From: Glaciimonas sp. PAMC28666
Lineage (GTDB): Bacteria > Pseudomonadota > Gammaproteobacteria > Burkholderiales > Burkholderiaceae_D
DNA: 64,000 nt
NCBI RefSeq assembly: GCF_016917355.1
Contig: NZ_CP070304.1
Location: forward strand, 1,426,001 to 1,490,000
Reading direction: 5' to 3'
In this document: piece by piece, positions 7,595 to 16,713 of the stretch
Numbering within the stretch: the stretch's first letter is position 1
Layout of the letters: each line of letters opens with the position of its first letter
Made by a program: the position numbers and the translations under genes
The notes under the pieces: generated by a model
Seen by the model: only the letters and a program-made list of their open reading frames with translations
Database searches by the model: none
Told to the model about the DNA's origin: nothing

Positions 7595-8791
7595 TTACAT
7601 TCGTTCGAAAATCCCCGCCGCGCCCATGCCGGTCCCAACGCACATTGTCACCATGCCGTACTTCAAATTCTTACGACGTAAAGCATGGATCGTAGTAGCG
7701 GCACGGATCGCACCGGTCGCGCCGAGTGGATGACCCAAAGCAATCGCACCGCCCATTGGGTTGACCTTGGATGGATCAAGACCAAGGTCTTGAATCACGG
7801 CCAATGCCTGTGCCGCAAAGGCTTCGTTCAGTTCAATCCAGTCCAGTTGATCCTGGGTGATGCCCGCGGCACGTAATGCTGCTGGAATCGCTTCTTTCGG
7901 GCCAATTCCCATAATTTCCGGTGGAACGCCACGCACCGCAAAGGAGGCGAAACGTGCCAGCGGCGTGAGGTTAAATTGCTTCAGAATTTTTTCGCTGACC
8001 AGAATCAAGGCACCGGCACCATCCGAGGTTTGCGAGCTGTTACCGGCAGTGACGCTTCCTTTAGGAGAAAACACCGGTTTCAATTTTGCCAGCGCTGCCA
8101 AGGTCGATTCAGCACGCGCACCTTCGTCACGATTAACCGTGCGGGTCTTGATATCAATTTGTCCGGTTGCCAGATTCGGAAAACGGTCAATGATATCAAC
8201 GGACGTCATCTCATCATCAAACTCGCCTGCCAACTGCGCGGCAATGGCTTTTTGATGCGACACCAAAGCAAATTCATCCTGCGATTCGCGCGAAACTTTC
8301 CATTGCCTGGCGACATTTTCTGCCGTCAGCCCCATGCCATAGGCCATGCCAATATTTTCGTCCTTGAAGACGTTCATATTGATCGATGGGTGAAAGCCCA
8401 TCATCGGCACCATGGACATCGATTCGGCACCGCCTGCAATCATGACATCAGCCTGACCAACCCGAATCCGGTCAGCGGCCATCGCAATGGCGGTAATGCC
8501 GGAAGCGCAGTAGCGATTCACGGTAACGCCACCGATGGTGTTCGGCAATCCGGCCAGCAGAATACCGTTACGCGCCATGTTCAGGCCTTGTGCGCCTTCA
8601 GGGAACGAACAGCCGATGATCGCGTCTTCGATCAGTTTAGGGTCCAGATCAGGCACTTGCGTCAGCACCGATTGCAGTACGCGTACCAACAAATCGTCGG
8701 GACGGGTGTTCTTGAACATGCCACGTGGCGCTTTACCGATTGGCGTGCGGGTCGCGGCAACGATATAGGCGTCTTGAAGTTGTTTAGTCAT
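7595..8791 (-). CDS. fadA: acetyl-CoA C-acyltransferase (3-ketoacyl-CoA thiolase)
   Basis: A 398-residue thiolase. Catalytic elements are NRYCASGITAIAMA (acylated Cys about residue 93), GGAIALGHPLGATG (His) and MCVGTGMGAAGIFERM (second Cys) at the C-terminus. It performs the last step of beta-oxidation, splitting 3-ketoacyl-CoA into acetyl-CoA and a shortened acyl-CoA. ATG is preceded by GGAG. It lies 14 bp downstream of the multifunctional fad gene, so the two are co-transcribed. Two copies of CTTAGTTAC overlap its stop codon. Confidence 0.92.
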   Translation of the reverse strand: MTKQLQDAYIVAATRTPIGKAPRGMFKNTRPDDLLVRVLQSVLTQVPDLDPKLIEDAIIGCSFPEGAQGLNMARNGILLAGLPNTIGGVTVNRYCASGITAIAMAADRIRVGQADVMIAGGAESMSMVPMMGFHPSINMNVFKDENIGMAYGMGLTAENVARQWKVSRESQDEFALVSHQKAIAAQLAGEFDDEMTSVDIIDRFPNLATGQIDIKTRTVNRDEGARAESTLAALAKLKPVFSPKGSVTAGNSSQTSDGAGALILVSEKILKQFNLTPLARFASFAVRGVPPEIMGIGPKEAIPAALRAAGITQDQLDWIELNEAFAAQALAVIQDLGLDPSKVNPMGGAIALGHPLGATGAIRAATTIHALRRKNLKYGMVTMCVGTGMGAAGIFERM

Positions 8792-8805
8792 TTAAATCTC
8801 CGTTA

Positions 8806-11193
8806 TTAGTTGCGGACCGGCTTGCCGGTTTGCAGCATGCCCATAATGCGCTCCTGCGTTTTTGGATGATTCAGTAATTCCATAAAGGCTTTGCGCTCCA
8901 GATCCAGCAGCCATTGTTCGTTCACGAGGCTGCCTTCTTCGACTTCGCCACCGCAAACAACATCAGCCACCATGCAACCCAATTTATAATCATGCGCAGA
9001 TATAAAACCCCCATCGCGCATGTTCACCAATTGCGCCATGATGGTCGCAATGCCGTTGCGACCGACGACCGGAATCAATGCTTTCAGCGGCGCACGATAT
9101 CCTGCGTCGAACATGGCGCGGGCTTCGACTTTGGCGACATGCAGTAATTCATACGCATTGAAAACGATCACATCGCTGGATTTCAGATATCCCATCTTCT
9201 TCGCTTCCAGCGCCGACTTTGAGACATTCGCGGTGGCCGCATTGAGGAAAGATGATTTCAGGAATTGCAGAATATCGTTACCACCAGCATCATGCGCTGC
9301 GCGCAATGCGGCTTCTTTTAAACCGCCGCCAGCCGGAATCAAACCGACACCGACTTCCACCAGCCCGATATAAGACTCGAGTGAAGCGACGCGTTTGGCA
9401 GCATGCAGCGCCAGTTCACAACCGCCGCCGAGCGCCAGACCAGCCACCGCGGCGACGACCGGAACGCCCGCATATTTCATCGCCATGAAAGCTTGCTGCA
9501 ATTGGGCGACCATCGGCTCAATCGCTTTAACGCCACCGGACATGAATAGCGGGAGCATTGATTGCAGGTCTGCGCCAGCCGAGAACGCGCCGCCATTGGC
9601 CGCGTCCGCATGCCACAACACCAAACCTTTAAAGTTCTTCTCTGCTTCAGCGACTGCCATGTTGAGGCCGGCAATAACGCCCGGTCCGATGACGTGCATT
9701 TTGGTTTTGAAGGAGAGGATCAGGACCTCGTCGTTTTGGTGCCAGAGGCGCACCGATTCATCTTCGAATACCGTGGTGCCAGCGGTAGCACCGTCAGCGA
9801 CACCTTCGCCGACTAACGGCGCACGGAATGTCTGGCGCTGATAAACGGCCAGATCAGAACGGGCGACATTGCCCTGCCTGGCTGGCGAATAGGAACCATC
9901 AGCGCTGTGAACGCCGTTGCGGCCGTCAAATACCCAAGCCGGTAACGGTGCATTACACAATGCTTTGCCAGCATCAATATCTTCCTTGACCCAACCAGCA
10001 ATCTGCTGCCAACCGGCGGCTTGCCAAATTTCGAATGGGCCAACGCTCCAGCCAAAACCCCAGCGCATCGCAAAATCGATATCGCGTGCGTTATCGGCAA
10101 TCGCGTCTAAATGGATCGCTATGTAGTGGAAAGCGTCACGGAAAATCGACCACAGAAATTGTGCTTGAGGATTGGTCGATTCGCGCAAAGCTTTCATGCG
10201 TTTGACCGGATCTTTGTCTTTCAGAATGCGTACCACCAGCTCATCTGCTTTGCCCCCGCCGGTGACGTACTCGCCGGTTGCTGCGTCTATCCGCTGGATG
10301 TCCTTACCCACTTTTTTATAGAACCCGGCGCCGGTTTTTTGGCCTAATGCGCCTTGCTCAATGAGCTTGGCGAGTAATGGCGGAGTTGCATAAACGCCGA
10401 AGAACGGATCATCTTTGAGGCTGTCCTGCATGGTCTTGATGACATGCCCCATCGTATCCAGCCCCACGACGTCGGCGGTGCGGAAAGTACCCGATTTGGC
10501 GCGGCCTAATTTGGCACCGGTCAAGTCATCCACGACATCGACTGACAAACCAAATTTTTCCGCCTGATGCGCGGTCGAGAGAATACCGAAAACACCGACA
10601 CGGTTTGCGATAAAGTTAGGGGTATCTTTGGCACGCACGACACCTTTACCCAGCGTGGTGGCGAGGAAGCCTTCGAGCTGATCCAGAATTTCCGGACGGG
10701 TCGTCGCGGTCGGAATCAGTTCGACCAGATGCATATAACGCGGCGGATTAAAAAAGTGCACACCGCAAAAGCGCGCCTTCAATTCAGCGTCAAAACCTTC
10801 TGATAATGCAGTGATCGACAGTCCGGACGTGTTCGAAGCAAAAATCGCGTTGGGTGCAATATGCGGCGCAACCTTTTTGTAAAGATCGTGCTTCCAGTCC
10901 ATGCGCTCGGCAATTGCTTCAATGATCAGATCGCAATCGGCCAACAACGCCAGATTGTCTTCGTAATTGGCGACTTCTATCAATGCTGCGTCATCTTTGT
11001 TGCCTAGCGGTGCCGGGCTGAGTTTTTTCAGATTCTCAATGGCGCGCAGCACGATCCCGTTCTTTGGGCCTTCCTTGGCTGGCAGGTCAAACAGAATGAC
11101 GGGTACATGGGCATTCAGGCAGTGCGCAGCAATTTGCGCACCCATCACACCAGCACCGAGAACGGCGACTTTTTTTACGATGAAATTGGACAC
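8806..11193 (-). CDS. 3-hydroxyacyl-CoA dehydrogenase / enoyl-CoA hydratase, FadN-type order
   Basis: A 795-residue fusion starting at GTG with AAGGAG at 6-bp spacing. The N-terminal half is an NAD-dependent 3-hydroxyacyl-CoA dehydrogenase (GAGVMGAQIAAHC at residues 13-25, HFFNPPRYMHLVELIP, PNFIANRVGVFG). The C-terminal part is a crotonase domain (FSAGADLQSML, GLALGGGCELALHA, GLVEVGVGLIPAGGG). This dehydrogenase-first order matches the Bacillus FadN/YusL type rather than E. coli FadB, where the hydratase comes first. With the adjacent thiolase and acyl-CoA dehydrogenase it forms a fadNAE-like beta-oxidation set. Confidence 0.9.
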   Translation of the reverse strand: MSNFIVKKVAVLGAGVMGAQIAAHCLNAHVPVILFDLPAKEGPKNGIVLRAIENLKKLSPAPLGNKDDAALIEVANYEDNLALLADCDLIIEAIAERMDWKHDLYKKVAPHIAPNAIFASNTSGLSITALSEGFDAELKARFCGVHFFNPPRYMHLVELIPTATTRPEILDQLEGFLATTLGKGVVRAKDTPNFIANRVGVFGILSTAHQAEKFGLSVDVVDDLTGAKLGRAKSGTFRTADVVGLDTMGHVIKTMQDSLKDDPFFGVYATPPLLAKLIEQGALGQKTGAGFYKKVGKDIQRIDAATGEYVTGGGKADELVVRILKDKDPVKRMKALRESTNPQAQFLWSIFRDAFHYIAIHLDAIADNARDIDFAMRWGFGWSVGPFEIWQAAGWQQIAGWVKEDIDAGKALCNAPLPAWVFDGRNGVHSADGSYSPARQGNVARSDLAVYQRQTFRAPLVGEGVADGATAGTTVFEDESVRLWHQNDEVLILSFKTKMHVIGPGVIAGLNMAVAEAEKNFKGLVLWHADAANGGAFSAGADLQSMLPLFMSGGVKAIEPMVAQLQQAFMAMKYAGVPVVAAVAGLALGGGCELALHAAKRVASLESYIGLVEVGVGLIPAGGGLKEAALRAAHDAGGNDILQFLKSSFLNAATANVSKSALEAKKMGYLKSSDVIVFNAYELLHVAKVEARAMFDAGYRAPLKALIPVVGRNGIATIMAQLVNMRDGGFISAHDYKLGCMVADVVCGGEVEEGSLVNEQWLLDLERKAFMELLNHPKTQERIMGMLQTGKPVRN

Positions 11194-11278
11194 TGTTGTC
11201 TCCTTAATTTAGCAATCCTGATACATAAAATACAGAAATAATGCACAGAAAAAATTGCTTCTCGCCGTGCAAAAATAC

Positions 11279-13069
11279 TTAAAACAAATCGGCATCCAAT
11301 GCCATCAGGCTAGCGGAACCGGCGCGTGCCTGACGAATCAACGTGGCTGTCTCTGGCAATAAACGGGCAAAGTAAAAGCGCGCTGTGGCTAATTTCGACA
11401 CATAGAATTTATCGCCACTATCCTGTTTTTCCAATGCGATCTTTGCCATCCGGGCAAAGAAGTAGGCATATACCAGATGACCGACTACCCGCAGATACGG
11501 CACCGCAGCGGCACCGGCTTCGTCTTGGTTCTGGAATGACTTCATGCCGATTTCCATGGTCAATTTGGTGACCTTATCGCCTAGATCGGCGAGCGGCGTA
11601 ATGAACTCTGATAGCGCTTCATCAGTACCATTTTCCTCAATGAAGGCCTGGACCTTGGCGCCGAATTTTTTCAATTTAGCGCCGTTGTCCATCAGCACTT
11701 TGCGGCCTAATAAATCCAGTGACTGAATGGTGTTGGTGCCTTCATAAATCATGTTGATACGGGCATCACGCACGTATTGCTCCATGCCCCACTCAGCGAT
11801 GTAACCATGACCGCCATAGACTTGCATGCATTCAGAGGTGGCGATCCAGGCATTGTCCGTAATGAACGCTTTGACAATCGGCGTCAGCAAGGCCACTTCG
11901 TCAGCCGCATCCTTGCGCACCGCTTCGTCCGGATGATTCAATTCTTTGTCAATTTGCAGGGCCACATAAGTGCAAAATGCGCGGCCGCCTTCTGCATACG
12001 CTTTGGCCGTCAATAGCATGCGGCGCACGTCCGGATGCACGATGATGGGATCAGCGGCTTTGTCCGGTGCTTTGATGCCGGACAGGCTGCGCATCTGAAT
12101 ACGGTCTTTCGCATACACCAGTGCGTTTTGATACGCGACTTCGGTTAATCCTAAGCCTTGCATTCCCACGCCCAAACGCGCCGCGTTCATGAATACAAAC
12201 ATCGCATTCAAGCCTTTGTGTGGCGCACCGATAATCCAGCCCTGTGCACCATCCAGATTCATCTGGCAGGTGGAGTTGCCATGAATACCCATTTTCTCTT
12301 CAATCGCACCGCAGGTGATGGGATTGCGCGCACCCAGAGAGCCATCGGCGTTCGGCAAGAATTTTGGTACCAGGAACAACGAGATGCCTTTGGAGCCTTG
12401 CGGTGCATCAGGCAACCGCGCCAGCACCAGATGCAAAATATTATCGGCAATATCATGCTCCCCGGCGGAGATGAAAATCTTGCTGCCGGTGATCTTGTAA
12501 GAGCCGTCTGATTGCGGTTCGGCTTTTGAGCGCAACATCCCGAGATCGGTGCCGCAATGGGATTCAGTCAGACACATGGTACCGGTCCACTCACCCGATA
12601 CGAGTTTCGGCAAATACACCGCTTTTTGTTCTGGCGTTCCATGCTCTAGCAAGCATTCGTAGGCGCCGTGCGACAAGCCCGGATACATGGTCCAGGCCTG
12701 ATTGGCCGAATTCATCATCTCGTAAAAAGAGTTGTTCATCACCAGCGGCAAGCCCTGACCACCAAATTCGGGCGCACACGACAGCGAAGGCCATCCGGCT
12801 TCAACATATTGCTTGTAGGCCTCTTTGAAGCCTTTTGGGGTGGTGACAGTTTTATGCTCTTTGTCGTGATGGCACCCTTCACGGTCGCCGGAATGATTGA
12901 GGGGGAACAAAACCTGCGAAGTGAACTTTCCACCTTCCTCCAGAACCTGATTGATGATATCAGCGTCAATCTCGGCGTGCTTCGGCAACTGCTTCAGTTC
13001 ATCTTCGACATGTAACAACTCGTGCATGACGAATTGCATATCTCGCAGTGGCGCGATGTATTGACCCAT
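11279..13069 (-). CDS. acyl-CoA dehydrogenase, long form
   Basis: A 596-residue FAD enzyme that oxidises acyl-CoA to trans-2-enoyl-CoA. Seen in order: an N-terminal cap typical of the 600-residue betaproteobacterial form (MGQYIAPLRDMQFVMHELL), helical domain, TGTMCLTESHCGTDLGMLRS (FAD/substrate loop), GSKIFISAGEHD, and C-terminal MQVYGGHGYIAEWGMEQYVRDAR with NMIYEGTNTIQSLDLLGRK, which contains the catalytic Glu. It then has a C-terminal extension. ATG follows AGGAGA. The regulator gene ends only 25 bp upstream. It is the first enzyme of the operon. Confidence 0.92.
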   Translation of the reverse strand: MGQYIAPLRDMQFVMHELLHVEDELKQLPKHAEIDADIINQVLEEGGKFTSQVLFPLNHSGDREGCHHDKEHKTVTTPKGFKEAYKQYVEAGWPSLSCAPEFGGQGLPLVMNNSFYEMMNSANQAWTMYPGLSHGAYECLLEHGTPEQKAVYLPKLVSGEWTGTMCLTESHCGTDLGMLRSKAEPQSDGSYKITGSKIFISAGEHDIADNILHLVLARLPDAPQGSKGISLFLVPKFLPNADGSLGARNPITCGAIEEKMGIHGNSTCQMNLDGAQGWIIGAPHKGLNAMFVFMNAARLGVGMQGLGLTEVAYQNALVYAKDRIQMRSLSGIKAPDKAADPIIVHPDVRRMLLTAKAYAEGGRAFCTYVALQIDKELNHPDEAVRKDAADEVALLTPIVKAFITDNAWIATSECMQVYGGHGYIAEWGMEQYVRDARINMIYEGTNTIQSLDLLGRKVLMDNGAKLKKFGAKVQAFIEENGTDEALSEFITPLADLGDKVTKLTMEIGMKSFQNQDEAGAAAVPYLRVVGHLVYAYFFARMAKIALEKQDSGDKFYVSKLATARFYFARLLPETATLIRQARAGSASLMALDADLF

Positions 13070-13094
13070 GGTGTTCTCCTGATGATTAATTTTG

Positions 13095-13796
13095 TCAGAC
13101 TGCTTTATTGGCAGAGGAAGTGTGAATTTTTGCTGACGCCTTTACGCTGACGTTTGTTTTTTGTTCCGATGCATGACTGTGATAAGTCTGGATGAGACGA
13201 TCAAAGCCAGCTTGCGCGCGTTCTTCGCTACCGGCTTTTTTGAGAAATCGGGCATCGTGATGCAGCCCTAAAATCAATCCATACATTTCATATACCAATT
13301 GGTCGGGATCGGTATCCGTACCCAGATGACCGGCTTCAATTGCCTGCAGCACACAGCGTCGTAACGCCTTTTGCCAGGTATCCACCATGGATACTAGCTG
13401 GTCGCGGATTGGTCCCGGCCGATCATCGTATTCAACTGCTCCACTGATATAAATGCAGCCAGATGAAATTTCGATCGTGACCTGCTTGACCCAACGCGCA
13501 AACATCCCGCGCAAGCGTGGTAAGCCGCGTGTTTCCTTGAGACTGGGGAAAAAAACTTCTTGTTCGAAATGCCGGTGATAGAGCTTGACGACTTCTAACT
13601 GCAGATCTTCACGTGAGCCGAAATGGGCGAATACACCCGACTTACTCATGCTCATTTTTTCAGCCAGCAAGCCAATCGTCAACCCTTCCAGACCATCGCG
13701 GCTGGCAAGATCGAGCGCGACATCAAGGATTGCTACGCGCGTAAGCTCACCTTTTCGCATAAATTTGCTCTGCGTGCCAATGATTGTATGTTCCAC
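13095..13796 (-). CDS. TetR-family regulator of the beta-oxidation operon
   Basis: A 233-residue protein. The N-terminal HTH is clear: RVAILDVALDLASRDGLEGL, then TIGLLAEKMSMSKSGVFAHF (recognition helix), then GSREDLQLEVV. The C-terminal half is a helical ligand domain. TetR proteins such as Bacillus FadR and Pseudomonas PsrA repress fad genes until they bind acyl-CoA, so an acyl-CoA effector is likely by analogy. GTG 13796 has GGGA at 5 bp; a TTG at 13850 and an internal ATG before RKGEL are alternatives. It lies 25 bp upstream of the dehydrogenase gene and should be co-transcribed, giving autoregulation. Confidence 0.85.
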   Translation of the reverse strand: MEHTIIGTQSKFMRKGELTRVAILDVALDLASRDGLEGLTIGLLAEKMSMSKSGVFAHFGSREDLQLEVVKLYHRHFEQEVFFPSLKETRGLPRLRGMFARWVKQVTIEISSGCIYISGAVEYDDRPGPIRDQLVSMVDTWQKALRRCVLQAIEAGHLGTDTDPDQLVYEMYGLILGLHHDARFLKKAGSEERAQAGFDRLIQTYHSHASEQKTNVSVKASAKIHTSSANKAV

Positions 13797-14252
13797 AGTA
13801 ATCCCGTCTTTATAAGTCAGCGTTTTAGGCGTTGTGTAGAATGAATTCAACGACGTGATGCCTGGCGAAAAATCCCAGAGTCCGCTTCAGCGGCCTCGAC
13901 CCCGACCTCGGACTAGCCGAGATCTCTCGTTGAACTACATTCTATGTAGGTCCTAAAGTTATTCATCATTCGATCCAAATAATACGAACGACCGTTCTAT
14001 TATGCACCATAAATAGCCTGTGAACACGACTTAGAGGGCAAATTCTATTGATGCTTATTGGACTTGGGTTATGACGAAATAATGTGTTATCACCTGACGA
14101 TTCAGGTCTTTTTGGCGCGAACTGAGGCGACGTTACGTGCACTGGAACGATACACGTATCGCTCGAAGATAACTAAATAGCACCACATATGCTGAGTGGA
14201 TGCAGGTAGCGCACCCTTATCAGGCTGGAATGTCCTACTCCCCACCGCTGTG
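13797..14252. other. intergenic region upstream of the fad operon
   Basis: A 456-bp gap that carries the fad operon promoter region and a candidate operator (13986-13997). No convincing coding sequence was found. The stretch 13880-13935 is GC-rich with small palindromes (CTCGG-ACTAG-CCGAG), and 13970-14050 is AT-rich. Confidence 0.5.
13986..13997. promoter_or_regulatory. candidate TetR operator
   Basis: GAACG-AC-CGTTC is a 5+5 palindrome inside an AT-rich context. Paired GAACG/CGTTC half-sites of this spacing are typical of TetR-family operators. It lies 190 bp upstream of the regulator start, on the promoter side of the fad operon. Assigned from position and symmetry only. Confidence 0.5.
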
Positions 14253-14639
14253 TTAGGTTTGATTTTTATCAATCAAGCGCCGATCCCGCTTGGTAGGACG
14301 CCCTTTTATCAGCATTGTCGGTTCATGGAAGTACTTCCGGTCTTCTGCCACCACCGCACGTTTTTTGAGACTTTGCTCGGTTTCCGTATATAACGTTTGT
14401 GCGATGGCGGCCGATCCCCGCACTTCGGCGAGTCTCTGGACCGCAACTTCCCATTCGTTGGCACCATTGTTGATGCCCAGTGTGTCACCAATCTTCACGT
14501 TATGAGCAGGCTTGACCCGGTCCCCGTTATGGCTGACCTTTCCCGTCAGCACCGCCTCTGTTGCCAGTGAGCGAGTTTTGAAGAACCGTGCGGCCCACAA
14601 CCATTTATCGATGCGAACCGTTTGTAGATCATTTTGCAT
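14253..14639 (-). CDS. hslR: S4-domain RNA-binding protein, Hsp15 family
   Basis: A 128-residue protein. An S4 domain starts at VRIDKWLWAARFFKTRSLA and continues with GKVSHNGDRVKPAHNVKIGD. A basic tail follows (RPTKRDRRLIDK). Hsp15 binds 50S subunits that still carry a peptidyl-tRNA after translation stops early and helps recycle them. Length and layout match the family. It lies 44 bp downstream of the Nif3-like gene on the same strand. Confidence 0.88.
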   Translation of the reverse strand: MQNDLQTVRIDKWLWAARFFKTRSLATEAVLTGKVSHNGDRVKPAHNVKIGDTLGINNGANEWEVAVQRLAEVRGSAAIAQTLYTETEQSLKKRAVVAEDRKYFHEPTMLIKGRPTKRDRRLIDKNQT

Positions 14640-14683
14640 AGGTGCCGCACTCCGGATTTATCATAAAGGCCATCAAACAGAAT

Positions 14684-15466
14684 TCAAACAGGATTGTCAA
14701 TATCAATGAAGCGATGCGCCAGACCGAAGTGTTCTGCAAGGTGCTGGCCCAAGGCCTGCACGCCGTAGCGCTCGGTGGCGTGGTGGCCTGCCGCCAGATA
14801 GGCAACCCCGGACTCTCGCGCCAGATGGACTGTTGGCTCCGAAATTTCGCCACTGATATAGACACTGGCACCGTTCGCTATGGCATCACCTAAAAAATTT
14901 TGGGCCGCGCCGGTGCACCAGGCAATTTGTCCCAACGGTTGCGACGGATCGCCGATCAGGGTTGGCTGACGCCGGAGTTTGCGCGCGATTAATTGCGCCA
15001 GATCGCCGACGGTTTGCACCGTCGGGTCCGCTATGGTGCCGCACCAGCCAAGATTATTTTCGCCAAAATGGCCGGTTGGTAGCAATCCCAGTTCCTTTGC
15101 TAACTGGGCGTTGTTACCCAATTCTGTATGACCGTCCAATGGTAAATGATAGGCAAAGAGATTAATGTCGTGCGTCAAAAGCAATTTCAGTCTATTGTGT
15201 TTAGGCCCAATCACCCGCGCGTCGTCGCCTCGCCAGAAATACCCGTGATGCACAAGGATCGCATCGGCGCCAGCCTCAAGCGCCGCTTCGAGCAACGCCT
15301 GGCTGGCGGTTACGCCAGTAATCAGCGTGGATATATCAGCGCGCCCTTCCACCTGCAGGCCATTTGGGCAATAATCACGGTATTGTGTAATATTTAGCCT
15401 ATCTGCCAAATATTTTTCAAGTTGCACGCGACTTACCGACTTTTTCCCCACCAACTTTTGATGCAT
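14684..15466 (-). CDS. Nif3-like dinuclear metal-centre protein
   Basis: A 260-residue YbgI/NIF3 family protein. Metal-ligand motifs are visible: ILVHHGYFW (two adjacent His), [15 protein letters not shown], and near the C-terminus [15 protein letters not shown]. These proteins form hexameric rings with two metal ions per subunit. Described roles include a GTP cyclohydrolase I type 2-like annotation, which is doubtful. ATG is preceded by GAGGG. Its start lies 16 bp from the divergent protease gene. Confidence 0.9.
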   Translation of the reverse strand: MHQKLVGKKSVSRVQLEKYLADRLNITQYRDYCPNGLQVEGRADISTLITGVTASQALLEAALEAGADAILVHHGYFWRGDDARVIGPKHNRLKLLLTHDINLFAYHLPLDGHTELGNNAQLAKELGLLPTGHFGENNLGWCGTIADPTVQTVGDLAQLIARKLRRQPTLIGDPSQPLGQIAWCTGAAQNFLGDAIANGASVYISGEISEPTVHLARESGVAYLAAGHHATERYGVQALGQHLAEHFGLAHRFIDIDNPV

Positions 15467-15482
15467 TATCAGGCCCTCTTAT

Positions 15483-16652
15483 ATGCGACGTTTCTGGCTA
15501 TTGTTTGCGCAAACCGTCACTATCGGTTTAGCGATTTGGTTCATTGTAACGACCCTCAAACCCGAATGGGTTAACGGCGGCTTAAGTGCGAACACGCGTC
15601 TCCACATCGCGACGTCCAAAGTGCCAATCCAGGAAGCCGCACCCGGCACAAAAATCCAGAACTCCTATCGCGATGCGTCGAAAATTGCTATGCCTTCGGT
15701 CGTCAATATTTTCACGACCAAGGAAGCCAAGGCGACGCCAAATCCTCTTTTGCAGGACCCGCTATTCAAAAAATACTTTGGTGATCGTTCTGAGCCGGAA
15801 GAAAAACAGTCGAGTCTGGGTTCTGGCGTCATCGTGAGTTCGCAAGGCTATATTCTGACCAACAATCACGTGGTCGAAGCCGCTGACGAAATTGAGGTTG
15901 GTTTGGCGGATGGACGGACTGCAACAGCCAAGGTTGTGGGAAGTGACCCCGACACCGATCTGGCGGTAATCAAGATCAACTTGCCAAACCTGCCCGCAAT
16001 CACGCTGGGCCACATCGATCAAGCCAGCGTCGGCGATGTCGTTTTGGCGATCGGCAATCCATTTGGTGTGGGTCAGACCGTCACTATGGGCATCATTTCG
16101 GCACTTGGACGCAGCCATCTCGGTATCAATGCTTTTGAAAACTTCATCCAGACGGATGCCGCGATCAATCCCGGTAACTCTGGAGGGGCACTGGTCGATA
16201 CCAACGGCAATTTGCTTGGCATCAACACGGCAATTTACTCGCGCACTGGCGGCTCGCTGGGTATCGGTTTCGCCATTCCCGTCTCAACCGCCAAAACGGT
16301 GATGGAATCGATCATCAATACCGGCACCGTTGTGCGTGGCTATATCGGGGTCGAACCGCAAGATATTACGCCAGAACTCGCCGAGAGCTTTGGCCTGGCA
16401 CAAAAAACCGGGGCGATCATTGCTGGCGTATTGAAGAACGGCCCCGCTGACCGGGCAGGTATGAAACCCGGTGATATTCTGGTCGCAATCAATGATGCGC
16501 CGATTGCTGACACGACTGATTTGCTGAACGTCGTCGCAAAATTTGCGCCCGGCACTAAAGTCACGATGGCGATTATCCGCAAAACGAAAAAAATGTCGAT
16601 TGTCTTGACGATAGGAAAACGCCCTCTCATCAAGCAGCAAGAACAAGAATAA
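15483..16652 (+). CDS. membrane-anchored trypsin-like serine protease, HtrA/DegS type
   Basis: A 389-residue protein. Residues 3-25 form a single N-terminal membrane helix. The protease domain has the triad His129 (TNNHVVE), Asp159 (DTDLAVI) and Ser233 (GNSGG). One C-terminal PDZ domain follows (about 275-375, GYIGVEPQDITPELAE, GPADRAGMKPGDILVAIND). One PDZ and a membrane anchor match DegS-like regulatory proteases, which cut anti-sigma factors after sensing misfolded outer-membrane proteins. Anchored general-quality-control HtrAs have the same build, so the client is uncertain. A 12-bp tandem repeat begins at its stop codon. Confidence 0.9.
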   Translation: MRRFWLLFAQTVTIGLAIWFIVTTLKPEWVNGGLSANTRLHIATSKVPIQEAAPGTKIQNSYRDASKIAMPSVVNIFTTKEAKATPNPLLQDPLFKKYFGDRSEPEEKQSSLGSGVIVSSQGYILTNNHVVEAADEIEVGLADGRTATAKVVGSDPDTDLAVIKINLPNLPAITLGHIDQASVGDVVLAIGNPFGVGQTVTMGIISALGRSHLGINAFENFIQTDAAINPGNSGGALVDTNGNLLGINTAIYSRTGGSLGIGFAIPVSTAKTVMESIINTGTVVRGYIGVEPQDITPELAESFGLAQKTGAIIAGVLKNGPADRAGMKPGDILVAINDAPIADTTDLLNVVAKFAPGTKVTMAIIRKTKKMSIVLTIGKRPLIKQQEQE

Positions 16653-16686
16653 GCACAAGAACAAGCACAAGAACAAGCACAAGAAT
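16651..16686. repeat. dodecamer tandem repeat, 3 copies, touching the protease stop codon
   Basis: Three units of AAGCACAAGAA[C/T] starting within the TAA of the serine protease gene (16650-16652). The preceding coding bases GCAAGAACAAGAAT resemble a further degenerate unit. Unit number or phase changes here would alter the C-terminal Gln/Glu tail of the protease. The array ends 27 bp before the next start codon. Confidence 0.75.
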
Positions 16687-16713
16687 AAAAAAACCAGGAA
16701 TAGAGAGTAACGG

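Noticed and set aside
7976-8809. A 277-codon plus-strand open frame
   Set aside because: It lies opposite the thiolase gene on the minus strand and shows no family sequence; it is a shadow of fadA.
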